The notes under the pieces were generated by a model. It saw nothing but the letters and a program-made list of their open reading frames with translations, did not search any database and was not told where the DNA came from. Both the position numbers and the translations under genes were made by a program. From assembly GCA_910583895.1 (NCBI GenBank), contig CAJTYJ010000005.1:34247-98246 (forward strand): DNA of 64,000 nucleotides, in the 5' to 3' direction. Origin of the DNA: an uncultured Lachnospiraceae bacterium. GTDB lineage: Bacteria > Bacillota > Clostridia > Lachnospirales > Lachnospiraceae. This document shows, in pieces, positions 51,258 to 60,486 of the stretch (position 1 is the stretch's first letter; each line of letters opens with the position of its first letter).

Positions 51258-51288
51258 AAGGGTGCATCCCTAATGGTGCACCCTTTTT
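51258..51288 (-). terminator. hairpin upstream of the MATE gene
   Basis: AAGGGTGCA / TGCACCCTT stem followed by T5 on the plus strand. On the minus strand it lies in the MATE leader and may attenuate read-through from the operon upstream. Confidence 0.45.
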
Positions 51289-51389
51289 ATCATAACACTG
51301 CTTTTGCAAATGTACAAGCCCCACATTTTGATCCCTTCAGAAAATTCCCGGATCCGCTCCGCTCCTCTTCGTCGTTTCGTCAATCAAAG

Positions 51390-51430
51390 ACCCCGCCGCA
51401 AGCAACGGGGTATCAAGCCGGCAGCTGCAC
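51390..51430 (-). repeat. dispersed palindromic repeat, copy 3 (truncated)
   Basis: ACCCCGCCGCAAGCAACGGG and onward matches the elements at 3662 and 26239, with the TCAATCAAAG flank of copy 2 but a degenerate right half. Lies 19 bp after the last gene (TSUP) of the large catabolic operon, as its likely terminator. Confidence 0.7.
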
Positions 51431-51448
51431 TGTGTCATGCCAAAACAG

Positions 51449-52231
51449 TCAGTATTGATAGATATTATAAACATTGATCAGCATAATCATGGCCATCAGT
51501 CCGATGAACAAACGATCCACCGCCTGCTCTGCCATCCGCCGGTTCAGTGCTCTTCCCCATATACCGCCCAAGATGCCTCCGCCGGTCATCACCATCAGAA
51601 GCGTTACCGGAAATTCCGGTATGTTTCCGGTGACCAGCGAAGAGAGAATACTTGCAGACTGGGAGAAAAAGATGATATACAAAGAACACTGCGCCGCCTC
51701 TTTTGTGGACATGGAATAAAAGAAAAAAAGAACTATCAGATTGATTGGCCCGCCGCCGATTCCAAGAAAGGAGGAAAGAATGCCAAGTGCCGTTCCGATC
51801 AGGACACAGCCCGCCGGAGCTTTTACGTTCCGGGTATGTATCTGATTTTTATACAGTGTGTAGATCAGTGTGCCGGCCGTCACCGCCAGCAGGCAGGCCG
51901 CCTGAACAGAGCCTATCCGGTTTTTATCCGGACTTAAAGAAGACAGAAAAGAAAACATCCACCTCCCGGCCAGTCCGCCGGCCGCCGCACCGACGGCAAT
52001 CGGAATCCGGACCTCTTGGTTCTCCTCCTTTCTCTTCTCCTGCCTTCCCTTCCATACCGAATAAGCCGTCATGGACAAAACCGTACAGCCCGACAGAAAA
52101 CTGATGGAGTCCACATCCAGGATCCCGAACGCGTCCAGCACCGGCTTGATCACCACACCTCCCCCCATGCCGCAGATGGCGCCTGCCGCAGATGCCAGAA
52201 AACATACAAGGAAAAATACCATATGAATCAT
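51449..52231 (-). CDS. TSUP-family (TauE/SafE) membrane exporter
   Basis: 260 residues, about 8 membrane segments; GAICGMGGGVVIKPVLDAFG near the N-terminus and the repeated SSFLGIGGGPINLIVLFFF are the two TSUP half motifs. Family members export sulfite, sulfoacetate or other organosulfonates, or import related anions. Overlaps the MDR gene stop by 4 bp; last gene of the operon. The TauE-type exporter plus an SsuA-type importer supports organosulfonate metabolism. Substrate is inferred. Confidence 0.85.
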   Translation of the reverse strand: MIHMVFFLVCFLASAAGAICGMGGGVVIKPVLDAFGILDVDSISFLSGCTVLSMTAYSVWKGRQEKRKEENQEVRIPIAVGAAAGGLAGRWMFSFLSSLSPDKNRIGSVQAACLLAVTAGTLIYTLYKNQIHTRNVKAPAGCVLIGTALGILSSFLGIGGGPINLIVLFFFYSMSTKEAAQCSLYIIFFSQSASILSSLVTGNIPEFPVTLLMVMTGGGILGGIWGRALNRRMAEQAVDRLFIGLMAMIMLINVYNIYQY

Positions 52232-53304
52232 GGCTCGCTGCCTTTCTGGCCGGATGCGGTTTCACCAAAAAGTACAATTCCTTTCAGATACCCTTCCGGC
52301 GGTTTCAGAAGCCATCGAAAACCCTCTTCCAGACGTGAAAACAAAATTTCATGAGTGATCATCCGGTTCATCGGAATGGCTCCTGTGATCATGGCTTCCA
52401 CCCCCTTTTTGTCATTCTCCAAAACATCTTTTCCCGAAGCCGGATGGGCCGCATCCAGAATCGGTGCCCGAAGGACCAGTTCATTGGCCAGTATCTGCGG
52501 AAAAACTTCCTGTCTGGTATACACCGACGCCGTCACAATCCGCCCTCTTTTTATAAAAGGATTATGTAAAAGCCCTTTTTCCCTCGGAAAGCGGATCACA
52601 CTGCAGGCACTTTGAAGCCCTTTCAGACTCCCGGTAATCTCAACAATGCTGTCCAAAAACTGACCATTCGTCAGTTCATATACACGCCCCACCAGATCCT
52701 CCTTCCCGGAATTGACCGCATGGGACGCGCCATATAATTTTGCCAGTGCAAGCCTGTCCTCTGACACATCGACCGCAACGATCGTCTTGACCCCTGCCGC
52801 CCTTAACCCGGCGATGGTCATCAGGCCCATTGCACCGCAGCCCACAACCCCAGCAAAGCGAACCGGTTTTTGCAGGCAGGCATTGACAATATTGATCACA
52901 CACCCTGCAGGCTCCGCCACACAAAGACGGTAGTCAAAGGGCAGCTTCGGAAGCCGGAGCACCGGACTGTTTTCCGGTATGATGCGGTAAGTTGTAAAGG
53001 CCGCGTCAAAATTCCCGGATATCCGGTCTCCCGGCCGGAATCTGGTCACACTCTTCCCCGTCTCCACCACCGTTCCCACCGGCTCATGCCCCAAGGTGCA
53101 GGGAAACCGCACCGGACGGACCTGGCGATACCCTTCCCTGGAGATCCCAAACTCATGATCCCCCAAAAACCGGGGCAGATCCGTATGGCAAAGCCCCACC
53201 GAATCCATACGAATCAGCAGTTCATGCTCCCCCAGCTTGGGAAGATCCTGCTCCACATACTCAATCTTCTGAACATCTGTCACCACAGCGGTCAACGTCT
53301 TCAT
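52228..53304 (-). CDS. zinc-dependent MDR alcohol/polyol dehydrogenase
   Basis: 358 residues from the ATG at 53304 (GGGGGGA upstream). Zinc-site residues in VGLCHTD and LGHEPVG; Rossmann motif GVVGCGAMGLM. The four-Cys structural zinc loop of classical ADHs is missing. Oxidises or reduces a sugar- or aldehyde-like substrate with NAD(P). In this operon it may reduce the end aldehyde of the pathway or oxidise the starting sugar. Confidence 0.85.
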   Translation of the reverse strand: MKTLTAVVTDVQKIEYVEQDLPKLGEHELLIRMDSVGLCHTDLPRFLGDHEFGISREGYRQVRPVRFPCTLGHEPVGTVVETGKSVTRFRPGDRISGNFDAAFTTYRIIPENSPVLRLPKLPFDYRLCVAEPAGCVINIVNACLQKPVRFAGVVGCGAMGLMTIAGLRAAGVKTIVAVDVSEDRLALAKLYGASHAVNSGKEDLVGRVYELTNGQFLDSIVEITGSLKGLQSACSVIRFPREKGLLHNPFIKRGRIVTASVYTRQEVFPQILANELVLRAPILDAAHPASGKDVLENDKKGVEAMITGAIPMNRMITHEILFSRLEEGFRWLLKPPEGYLKGIVLFGETASGQKGSEP

Positions 53305-53382
53305 ACCATCCCCCCAGATCTTTTGTTTTTCCTCTCTGCGCATCTGCCCGCAAATCCCAAAATCCAGCGGGCAGTTTTTACA

Positions 53383-53856
53383 TCACCGGAACACTTGTTC
53401 TTCCTGTTCCTTCAGCAGTTCTTTTTGCCCGGTCAGAAAATCCACGCGCCACTTTGGAAAGTCCTGCACAAACTCCGTCTCAAGGAACCGGTTCACCATC
53501 TCCTTTGCCATGGCTTCTCCGACGATAAACGCCCCCAGACACAGAACGTTGGCATCATTGATTTTGCGGCAATATTCCGCGCTGTAGACACTTTCCACGA
53601 CAGCTGCATAGACGCCTTTGTTTTTGTTGGCCGCCATGGACATACCCATACCGGTCCCGCAGATCAGGATTCCCCTTTGTGCTTCCCCGGACTGAATCTG
53701 CGCCGCTGCCGCCGGACCGGTGACCGTGTGCGGTCTTGGCGCATTCTGATCTGTCGTCCCCACATCAATCAGCTCATATCCTTGTTCGGTCAGCATTTCT
53801 TTGATGGATTCCTTGAGCAGATAGCCCGCTTTATCAGAACCAATCACAATCTTCAT
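53383..53856 (-). CDS. RpiB/LacAB-family sugar (phosphate) isomerase
   Basis: 157 residues from the ATG at 53856 (AGGAGG 6 bp upstream). Family motifs GSDKAGYLLKESIKEML, catalytic Cys in ICGTGMGMSMAANK, and NDANVLCLGAFIVG. Ribose-5-phosphate or galactose-6-phosphate isomerases belong here. In known sulfo-transketolase operons an isomerase that I recall as belonging to this family handles 4-carbon sulfosugars; the same role is possible. Confidence 0.88.
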   Translation of the reverse strand: MKIVIGSDKAGYLLKESIKEMLTEQGYELIDVGTTDQNAPRPHTVTGPAAAAQIQSGEAQRGILICGTGMGMSMAANKNKGVYAAVVESVYSAEYCRKINDANVLCLGAFIVGEAMAKEMVNRFLETEFVQDFPKWRVDFLTGQKELLKEQEEQVFR

Positions 53857-53875
53857 ACCATGCCTCCTGTCTTTT

Positions 53876-55198
53876 TTATTTTGCTCCATTTGCCGCATTC
53901 ATAAACCGGCGGTGAAACTGCACCACCAGCGGATTGGAAGTAAACTCCATCAAAAGCGACGGCGCCGCCGTAATGACCACCCGCCCTGCCATATCCAGAA
54001 ATTCCTCTTCCATCAGCAGCCGGTCAATATACGGATAATAATTTTCTCCCTGCATGTTGCAAATGATCAGCCTTGTGTCCGGAAGATTGGCCTGTTTCAG
54101 ACAGCGGAGATTATGACGGATGCCGTCCAGGCCGTCCGCCATGGAATCTTTCAGAAATCCGCGGTATTTTAAAATCTCACGTGCTCTGGTATAAGCCGCA
54201 AAACGGTCCTTGGTCCCCTCTTTTGCAGACAGATAATCATTTTCCACCATATACGTCTGAAGCTGCTCCACAAACTGCGGATCGCCGGTCTCCTCGTAGG
54301 CCTTCATAAGCCCTGCAAGCTGCATGCTCTGGGCATGGCGGAACATAATAAAGCTGTTGATAAAATAGGGGCGGGCCTGCAGCGCCATCGCGGTCTGACA
54401 GGGTTCAAACATCAATGTATAGTTTACCCGGTACCCGTGCTCCTGCAGCATCAGCGCCAGATTATGGCCCCGGAAGAAATCTTTTGGTTCCCCCTGATTG
54501 TATCTTCTGCTCAGCTTTTGATCGCCGGACATCAGTTCCTGCACATTCTGTGCATTGACCGGCCCGGTATGAGGCACTTTGATGACTACCCGGTACTCAG
54601 AGAGCATCTCCCGAAACCGTGCCGCCTCCTCCAAAATCTCTGCCTCACTGGAATGAAACGGATCATTTAATTCCACACTGATGTCACACCCCGGCCCAAG
54701 CATCGCTCCGATTGTCGAGAGAACCTCATCCCGGGTCTTGTATCTGCCGCCGATGTTGGCATCCGGATTGTTGATGAACTGGTTGTAAATGATGGCCGGA
54801 TTGCAGGTCAGATTGCCGATCAGATCTTTCATGCTTTCCACTTCGTACGGGTTAGCAGAATCCGCGCTGAAAAGAATCTTCGTGGGCCTTTTTCTTCCAT
54901 TTTTATCATAGGAAATATCTCTTACCAGATCCGCCAGAATCAGCCCGTCCGCTTCCAGCAGATATTCCACCCGAAAACCTGCGGGTGTTTCTTTTTCCGG
55001 AACCTTGAAAGACTGTATGACATGGGAAAACCGCTTTGTCACTCCAAACGCTTTTCCGTACTTTTTCATCTGATCATAGAGTTCCAAAGAGATCTCCTGA
55101 TCCATAATCCGTTCCGCATCCGCCTCATGACCAAAGAGCACTGGCAGCCCAGTGTCCTTTCCGACCAGAGACCTTATGGTACTTTTGAGCCCAGCCAT
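53876..55198 (-). CDS. transaldolase-like protein, enlarged
   Basis: 440 residues, longer than usual transaldolases. Contains transaldolase-like SADSANP (Asp113), NLTCNPAII (130-137, for TTNPS), the Schiff-base segment VVIKVPHTG with Lys208, and YRVNYTLMFEPCQTAMALQA near 257-276. The first ~100 residues and last ~150 are extra relative to the family core. Probably cleaves or joins keto sugars in this pathway; substrate unknown. Follows the ATPase gene by 22 bp. Confidence 0.75.
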   Translation of the reverse strand: MAGLKSTIRSLVGKDTGLPVLFGHEADAERIMDQEISLELYDQMKKYGKAFGVTKRFSHVIQSFKVPEKETPAGFRVEYLLEADGLILADLVRDISYDKNGRKRPTKILFSADSANPYEVESMKDLIGNLTCNPAIIYNQFINNPDANIGGRYKTRDEVLSTIGAMLGPGCDISVELNDPFHSSEAEILEEAARFREMLSEYRVVIKVPHTGPVNAQNVQELMSGDQKLSRRYNQGEPKDFFRGHNLALMLQEHGYRVNYTLMFEPCQTAMALQARPYFINSFIMFRHAQSMQLAGLMKAYEETGDPQFVEQLQTYMVENDYLSAKEGTKDRFAAYTRAREILKYRGFLKDSMADGLDGIRHNLRCLKQANLPDTRLIICNMQGENYYPYIDRLLMEEEFLDMAGRVVITAAPSLLMEFTSNPLVVQFHRRFMNAANGAK

Positions 55199-55220
55199 AT
55201 GTTATCTCCTTTTCTCTGTC

Positions 55221-55973
55221 TTACCACCATTTGATCTGATCCGTAATATGCGTTCTCAGATCAATAAAATCTCTGCTGGTAATATCCCTTGGGTAAGGGA
55301 GCGTATTTTTCAGTTCCTCTTTTATCGTGGTCGGTTTGTTGGATAAGATCAGTACTTTCTCAGACAGATAGACCGCTTCTTCGATATTATGGGTAATAAA
55401 TACCACCGTAGTACCGATCTCTCTCCACAGCCGGAGTACTTCGTCCTCCAGATAAAACCGAAGTTTGATGTCCATCTGCGCATAAGGTTCATCCATAAGA
55501 AGCAGGTCCGGTTCCATGGCAAAGGCACGGCCGATGATAACCCGCTGCTCCGTACTGGCAGACAGATCGCTTGGATAGCTGTTCCGGAACTTTTCCAGTC
55601 CCAAAAGACGAATGATTTTCTCCACCCGTTCCTCTATGGTTTTTTTCGGAAGCCTCTTGATCTTCAGGCCAAACCGCAGATTCTCCTCAACCGTCAGCCA
55701 TGGATAGGCGGACGGCTCCTGAAAGACAAAAGCAAGATTATGTTTTTTGGGATCTGCAAGTTCTCCGTCGATCCGAAGTTCTCCGGATGTCGGTTCATAG
55801 ATCTTGGTCAGCAGATTCAAAAAGGTCGTCTTTCCGCATCCGGTGGGACCTACGACACATACAAACTCGCCTTTTTTGATATCAAAAGAGATGTCATCCA
55901 GCACATGCAGCTTTCCGAAACATTTGGTCAGATGTCTCACCTGCACTTTCGCCTCACGGTTGTCTTCTGTCAT
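55221..55973 (-). CDS. ABC transporter ATP-binding protein with degenerate signature (SsuB/TauB-like)
   Basis: 250 residues from the ATG at 55973, with GGGGGG just before. Walker A GPTGCGKTT, Walker B LLLMDEPYAQMD, H-loop VFITHNIEEAV. The LSGGQ signature is replaced by DLSASTEQRV, so this subunit may form a degenerate site in a heterodimer with the second ATPase. Confidence 0.88.
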   Translation of the reverse strand: MTEDNREAKVQVRHLTKCFGKLHVLDDISFDIKKGEFVCVVGPTGCGKTTFLNLLTKIYEPTSGELRIDGELADPKKHNLAFVFQEPSAYPWLTVEENLRFGLKIKRLPKKTIEERVEKIIRLLGLEKFRNSYPSDLSASTEQRVIIGRAFAMEPDLLLMDEPYAQMDIKLRFYLEDEVLRLWREIGTTVVFITHNIEEAVYLSEKVLILSNKPTTIKEELKNTLPYPRDITSRDFIDLRTHITDQIKWW

Positions 55974-55989
55974 TTCTTTTCCCCCCATC

Positions 55990-56751
55990 CTATAACGCCA
56001 GGTCTGAATGATCCGAGATCGTCGTTCTGAGTTCCAGAAATTCTTTGGAAACCATATCCCTGGGACGTTTCAGTGTATTGGTATAGATCTCTTTGATCCT
56101 GGCCGGCCTGGAACTGAACAGCACGATGCGGTCGCCCAGATACACCGCCTCTTCAATATTGTTGGTGACAAAGATGACCGTCCGCTTCTGCTTCTGCCAG
56201 ATTTTGATAATCTCCTCTTCCATGGAATAACGGGTCTGTGCGTCCAGAGCGCCAAAAGGCTCGTCCATAATCAAAATCTCCGGATCATTGGCGTATGCAC
56301 GGGCAATCCCCACTCTCTGCTTCATTCCTCCGGACAACTGGGACGGATACGCATTCTCAAATCCGTGAAGCCCCACCAGATCAATGTATTCCTGGGCCTT
56401 TGCACGCCGGGTCTTTTTGTCCACCCCCCGGAACTTTGGCCCGATCTCCGTATTCTCCATCACCGTCTTCCAGGGCAGCAGCGACCATTTCTGAAAGACC
56501 ATCCCGATCCTTGGGTCCGTACCGGTCACTGGTTTTCCGTCCAGTTCCATAGTCCCGCCTGTTGGCTGCTCCAGACCCGCAAGAATGTTCAAAAACACGC
56601 TCTTCCCGCAATGTCCCGGCCCCAGAAGCACCAGAAATTCATTGTCATACACATCCAGAGAAATTTTGTCCACCACTGCCAGACGGTCATTCTTCAGCGG
56701 AAATTCTTTGGTTATGTTTTCTATATGAAGTCTTACTTTTTGTTGTCCCAT
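55990..56751 (-). CDS. ABC transporter ATP-binding protein (SsuB/TauB-like)
   Basis: 253 residues from the ATG at 56751, 8 bp after GGAGG. Walker A GPGHCGKS, canonical signature LSGGMKQRV, Walker B LIMDEPFGALD, H-loop VFVTNNIEEAV. Nitrate/sulfonate/taurine-type importer ATPase. Energises uptake with the two permeases upstream. Confidence 0.92.
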   Translation of the reverse strand: MGQQKVRLHIENITKEFPLKNDRLAVVDKISLDVYDNEFLVLLGPGHCGKSVFLNILAGLEQPTGGTMELDGKPVTGTDPRIGMVFQKWSLLPWKTVMENTEIGPKFRGVDKKTRRAKAQEYIDLVGLHGFENAYPSQLSGGMKQRVGIARAYANDPEILIMDEPFGALDAQTRYSMEEEIIKIWQKQKRTVIFVTNNIEEAVYLGDRIVLFSSRPARIKEIYTNTLKRPRDMVSKEFLELRTTISDHSDLAL

Positions 56752-57542
56752 GGACAAAGCCTCCTTTCCAGCAGACCGGTGACGACCGCCAGCAGTGCGC
56801 CGATGATGCCGATGGTGATCATGGCCACCAGAACCAGCGGCAGATCATTCCCTTCCATCCCCCGCACCACCAAAAAACCGACTCCTTTGTTGGCCCCCAA
56901 CATCTCCGCCGCCAGCACCACCATCCAGGCGGTACTGGTAGAGGTCCGGATGCCGGCAAAGATCGAAGGATACGCAGCCGGTATGGCAATCTCCATAAGC
57001 ATCTGCCTTTTGTTGGCATGGAACACTTCTCCCACATCCAGATACAGCTTCTGAACTTTCACCAGGCCGTCATGGGTATTCACAACCACCGGCATCACCG
57101 CCCCGATAAAGACAATCAGAACTTTGGAAAATTCGCTGATTCCAAAGCAGATGGTAATCAGCGGAATCCATGCTATGGGAGGAATGGGACGGATAAACGC
57201 GAAAATGGAACCAAAAAACGCATCCATTTTCTTGTTCCATCCGATCATCACGCCAAAGGAGATTCCAATCCCCCAGGCAAACAGAAGCGCGGTCACAACC
57301 CGCTTCAGACTCGCGCCAATATGCCTGGGAAAGCTCACACGCATAATCGGCTTCTCCAGCAAAGTCAGAAAACGCTCCCATGCAACTGCAGGAGAGGGAA
57401 ACAGATGCGGGTACATAACCGAGACTCCGTACCACAGTAAAAAAAGCAGGAGAATCGACAGGCAGGGCAGAATCTTATAGATCACATCAAGCGCTGTTAT
57501 CTTTTTGACTTCTTCCACCGTCACTTTTTCTTCTTTGCTCAT
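56733..57542 (-). CDS. ABC transporter permease (SsuC/TauC-like), second
   Basis: 269 residues, about six membrane helices; EAA-type loop with VFHANKRQMLMEIAIPAAYPSIFAGIRTSTSTAW, and IGISFGVMIGWNKKMDAFFG. GGAGG site, 2 bp after the first permease. Overlaps the ATPase start. Confidence 0.92.
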   Translation of the reverse strand: MSKEEKVTVEEVKKITALDVIYKILPCLSILLLFLLWYGVSVMYPHLFPSPAVAWERFLTLLEKPIMRVSFPRHIGASLKRVVTALLFAWGIGISFGVMIGWNKKMDAFFGSIFAFIRPIPPIAWIPLITICFGISEFSKVLIVFIGAVMPVVVNTHDGLVKVQKLYLDVGEVFHANKRQMLMEIAIPAAYPSIFAGIRTSTSTAWMVVLAAEMLGANKGVGFLVVRGMEGNDLPLVLVAMITIGIIGALLAVVTGLLERRLCPWDNKK

Positions 57543-57543
57543 A

Positions 57544-58356
57544 CTAAATCCTCCACTTGATGATCCGGTGCTCGATAAAGCTCAATGTACTGGTAAATAC
57601 CATGCCCAGCACTCCGATCAGCACCATGCCCAGGATGACGATATCCGCTCTGGCAAAATTTCTTCCCATCAGAATCATATAGCCAAGTCCGGAATCCGCT
57701 GCCAGCATCTCTGCCGCCACCAACGTCGCCCATGCGTTTCCCAGCGCCACCCGGATCCCGGCGAACATAATCGGCAGGGAGGACGGAATTCCCACTTTGA
57801 TAAAGATCTTAAAATTCGATGCCCCGCAGGTTTTTGCCACGTGGATCAGAGTCTGATTCGTCTGACGGATTCCGGCGGAACTGTTGATCACACAGGGAAT
57901 AAAAGCTGCAAAAAAGATGATAAATGCTTTGGCCCGTATACCAATCCCCAGCCACAAAAGAGTCAGGGGGATCCAGGAAATGGGCGGAATCGGACGTAAG
58001 ATCTCAAAGACCGGACTTACAAACTGCCGAAATCCTTTATACCACCCCATCAAAAGTCCGGTCGGAATGCCAATCAGAATCGCCAGGAAGAAACCAACCA
58101 GAGAAACCTGAAGGCTGGCAAAGATACTTTCTGGAATCGTGGAGCCGTCCGGATTTGCATTGACCAGCTTGTACAAGAACAGGGAAATAATCTCCGTCGG
58201 CTTCGCAAGATATCTGCCGGAGACGATCCCGAACTGAACAAGCAGCTGCCAGATCAGGAAAAAGCAAAGCACTCCTGCCACTGACAGCATCGCATAGGCA
58301 TAACTGCTAAGCCCCAGCCCTCTTCCCAATGGATCTTTGTTTTTTTGTCCATTCAT
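57544..58356 (-). CDS. ABC transporter permease (SsuC/TauC-like), first
   Basis: 270 residues with family loop GASNFKIFIKVGIPSSLPIMFAGIRVALGNAWATLVAAEM. AGGAGGT site. Two different permeases plus two ATPases make a hetero-tetrameric importer, less common than the homodimeric SsuBC arrangement. Confidence 0.92.
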   Translation of the reverse strand: MNGQKNKDPLGRGLGLSSYAYAMLSVAGVLCFFLIWQLLVQFGIVSGRYLAKPTEIISLFLYKLVNANPDGSTIPESIFASLQVSLVGFFLAILIGIPTGLLMGWYKGFRQFVSPVFEILRPIPPISWIPLTLLWLGIGIRAKAFIIFFAAFIPCVINSSAGIRQTNQTLIHVAKTCGASNFKIFIKVGIPSSLPIMFAGIRVALGNAWATLVAAEMLAADSGLGYMILMGRNFARADIVILGMVLIGVLGMVFTSTLSFIEHRIIKWRI

Positions 58357-58376
58357 GTGAGTTACCTCCTGTGTCC

Positions 58377-58413
58377 AAAAACCGCCGGTTCCGCCTTTTT
58401 GCAGAACCGGCGG
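58377..58413 (-). terminator. partial terminator between binding protein and permease genes
   Basis: Perfect 10-bp inverted repeat CCGCCGGTTC (58382-58391) / GAACCGGCGG (58404-58413) followed on the minus strand by T5. Would give more binding protein than permease. Confidence 0.7.
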
Positions 58414-58425
58414 CGATCCTTTTGT

Positions 58426-59628
58426 TTAGTTTCTCTTTTCCAGTACAGCTTCTGCCACAACACTTGTAATCCGGTTGTTTTCCAGAACCTTCATGCGGTC
58501 TTCTTCCGAATAGCTGCCAAGGCTTACAAAATAATCCATGGTATCCAGCACATCGAACTCGCCTCCGGAAATCTGACGGTCCAAAAGTCCCAGCGGATCA
58601 TCCACATATGTTGTCATGCGCTCCAGTGCTTTCTCAATTCCAAGCCCTTCATAAACCTCCGCGGTATACTTGGCGCTGGATTCCGTGCAGGAGATTCCTT
58701 CCACCTCACAGGCCTCCAGGTACATGTCCGCCATCTCCTCCGGATGCTCCATCATCCAGTCTTCCACGTTATAGTACAGTTCAAACAGGGTGGTAACCGC
58801 ATCCATCTTGGTCTCCAGCGCATTGTCCGTGGCAAGCAGGCAAGTGGAGTAAACACCGTTGACGTCGTCGCAGCTGCAGACGGATTGATAGCCTTCCTCC
58901 TGAGCAGTCACATTGGTGGAAGTCCAGAGAATCATGCCGTCTCCTTCACCCGCCCGGAACGCTGCCAGTGCACTTCCCACGTCCATATTGGTCATGGTCA
59001 CATCATCTGTAGTCAGCCCAAAATACGCCAGATACAGAGCCAGCGTCTGCTGCGCTGTCGTACCTACAGGCAGAAGCCAGGTCGTGCCCCGGAGAGAATC
59101 CGCATCGCCATACACCTCCGGAGCCTCTGCCACATTTCCTTTGCCCGCCTGATAAATCGGAGAATCCTTCCGCACAAAACAGTTCAGAATGTGTTCGTAC
59201 TGAGAGATTCCAATTACATTCACATCATATCCGACGATCCCGTTCACAGCCCCTGCTGCTCCTGCCGTACCCACATCCCAGCTGCCGTTTGCCTCCATCA
59301 TGGCTGGTCCTGCACTGAAATAAGACCAGTTAAATCCGATGTTTAACTCTTCCGCCCACCCCATCTCGTCCATAATGTAGAACACCAGTCCATGCTCCGC
59401 ACCGGAGAAATAAGCAAGGTCAATCATCTCTTTTTTCTCCAGCGGCTCAATGCCAAAGGTCGTCCCTTCTGTATCTTCGCTTGGGGGCGCTTCGCTTTCT
59501 TCCCCGGAGGACACCCCCGGATCCGGAGTCTGACTTTCTTGTCCCTTACTTCCGCATCCGGAAAGCATGCTTCCCAAAAGCGCCAGAATCATCATAAGTG
59601 CCAACAGGCTTTTCCTCATTTTTTTCAT
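58426..59628 (-). CDS. ABC transporter substrate-binding lipoprotein (NMT1/SsuA-like)
   Basis: 400 residues. Signal peptide with lipobox LSGC (Cys about residue 25), acidic linker, then an NMT1/ABC nitrate-sulfonate-type binding domain: LVFYIMDEMGWAEEL, GTAGAAGAVNGI, SLRGTTWLLPVGTTAQQTLALYL. This fold serves sulfonates, nitrate, taurine and pyrimidine precursors. Captures the operon's substrate outside the cell. Confidence 0.9.
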   Translation of the reverse strand: MKKMRKSLLALMMILALLGSMLSGCGSKGQESQTPDPGVSSGEESEAPPSEDTEGTTFGIEPLEKKEMIDLAYFSGAEHGLVFYIMDEMGWAEELNIGFNWSYFSAGPAMMEANGSWDVGTAGAAGAVNGIVGYDVNVIGISQYEHILNCFVRKDSPIYQAGKGNVAEAPEVYGDADSLRGTTWLLPVGTTAQQTLALYLAYFGLTTDDVTMTNMDVGSALAAFRAGEGDGMILWTSTNVTAQEEGYQSVCSCDDVNGVYSTCLLATDNALETKMDAVTTLFELYYNVEDWMMEHPEEMADMYLEACEVEGISCTESSAKYTAEVYEGLGIEKALERMTTYVDDPLGLLDRQISGGEFDVLDTMDYFVSLGSYSEEDRMKVLENNRITSVVAEAVLEKRN

Positions 59629-59657
59629 TACAATCTCCTTCCTTCTTTTATCCTCTG

Positions 59658-60482
59658 TTACCAGATGGTATAACCGCCGTCAAAGACCAAGTCCGTACCG
59701 ATACAGTAGGTAGACATATCAGAAGCCAGATAGACCACCGCGCCGACCACTTCGTCCAGTCTGGCAAACCGTTTGATCGGAACCATAGATACATTAAAGT
59801 CCAGCACGTCATCCTTCACTCCTCTGTGGAGACCCGACATGACATACCCCGGACTGATGCTGTTCACCCGAATGCCATCATTGACATAGCTGATGGCCAG
59901 CGCTCTTGTCAGTTGTCTGACCCCGGCCTTGCTGGTCGTATAGCCAGGCTGTGATGTCATAGCCGGACGCCGGTTGATGATATGGGCAGACATGGACGCC
60001 GTATTGATGATCGAACCTCCATGGCCATGTCTTTTCATAAGCTCCGCTCCGGCGCGATCCACCAAAAGCATTCCGGTCAGATTTACATCCAGCATCTTTT
60101 TCCACGTATCCAGCGCAATATCCGCATCGTCCAGACCAGTGCAGGTGATTCCGGCATTGGAAAAGACAATGTCAATTGTCCCCAGTTTTTCTTCCATCTG
60201 GGCAAATGCCCGTCCAACAGATTCCTCGTCTGACACGTCTCCGATGACCGGAACCGCCGTCACACCATATGTCTGTTCCAAATACCCGCAGTTTTTTTGC
60301 AGTTCTTCTGCAGCCGCCGGAATGTCAAGCAGCGCCACATCTGCTCCCAGCTCTGCAAATGCAACGGATACCGCTCTTGCAATCCCTCCGGCTCCTCCCG
60401 TAATGACTGCCTTTTTCCCTTTTAGAGAGATCATCTGATAGATGCTTTTGATCTGTTCTATTCTTTCTGCCTGATACTGCAC
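59658..60482 (-). CDS. short-chain dehydrogenase/reductase
   Basis: 274 residues, start GTG at 60482 (GGAGGG upstream). Cofactor motif TGGAGGIARA, catalytic Ser in INTASMSAH and YTTSK, and NAGI. Asp in LLDIP after strand two suggests NAD rather than NADP. Could oxidise a sugar or reduce an aldehyde such as sulfoacetaldehyde or sulfolactaldehyde if the pathway is of sulfosugar type. Confidence 0.88.
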   Translation of the reverse strand: MQYQAERIEQIKSIYQMISLKGKKAVITGGAGGIARAVSVAFAELGADVALLDIPAAAEELQKNCGYLEQTYGVTAVPVIGDVSDEESVGRAFAQMEEKLGTIDIVFSNAGITCTGLDDADIALDTWKKMLDVNLTGMLLVDRAGAELMKRHGHGGSIINTASMSAHIINRRPAMTSQPGYTTSKAGVRQLTRALAISYVNDGIRVNSISPGYVMSGLHRGVKDDVLDFNVSMVPIKRFARLDEVVGAVVYLASDMSTYCIGTDLVFDGGYTIW

Positions 60483-60486
60483 CCCC

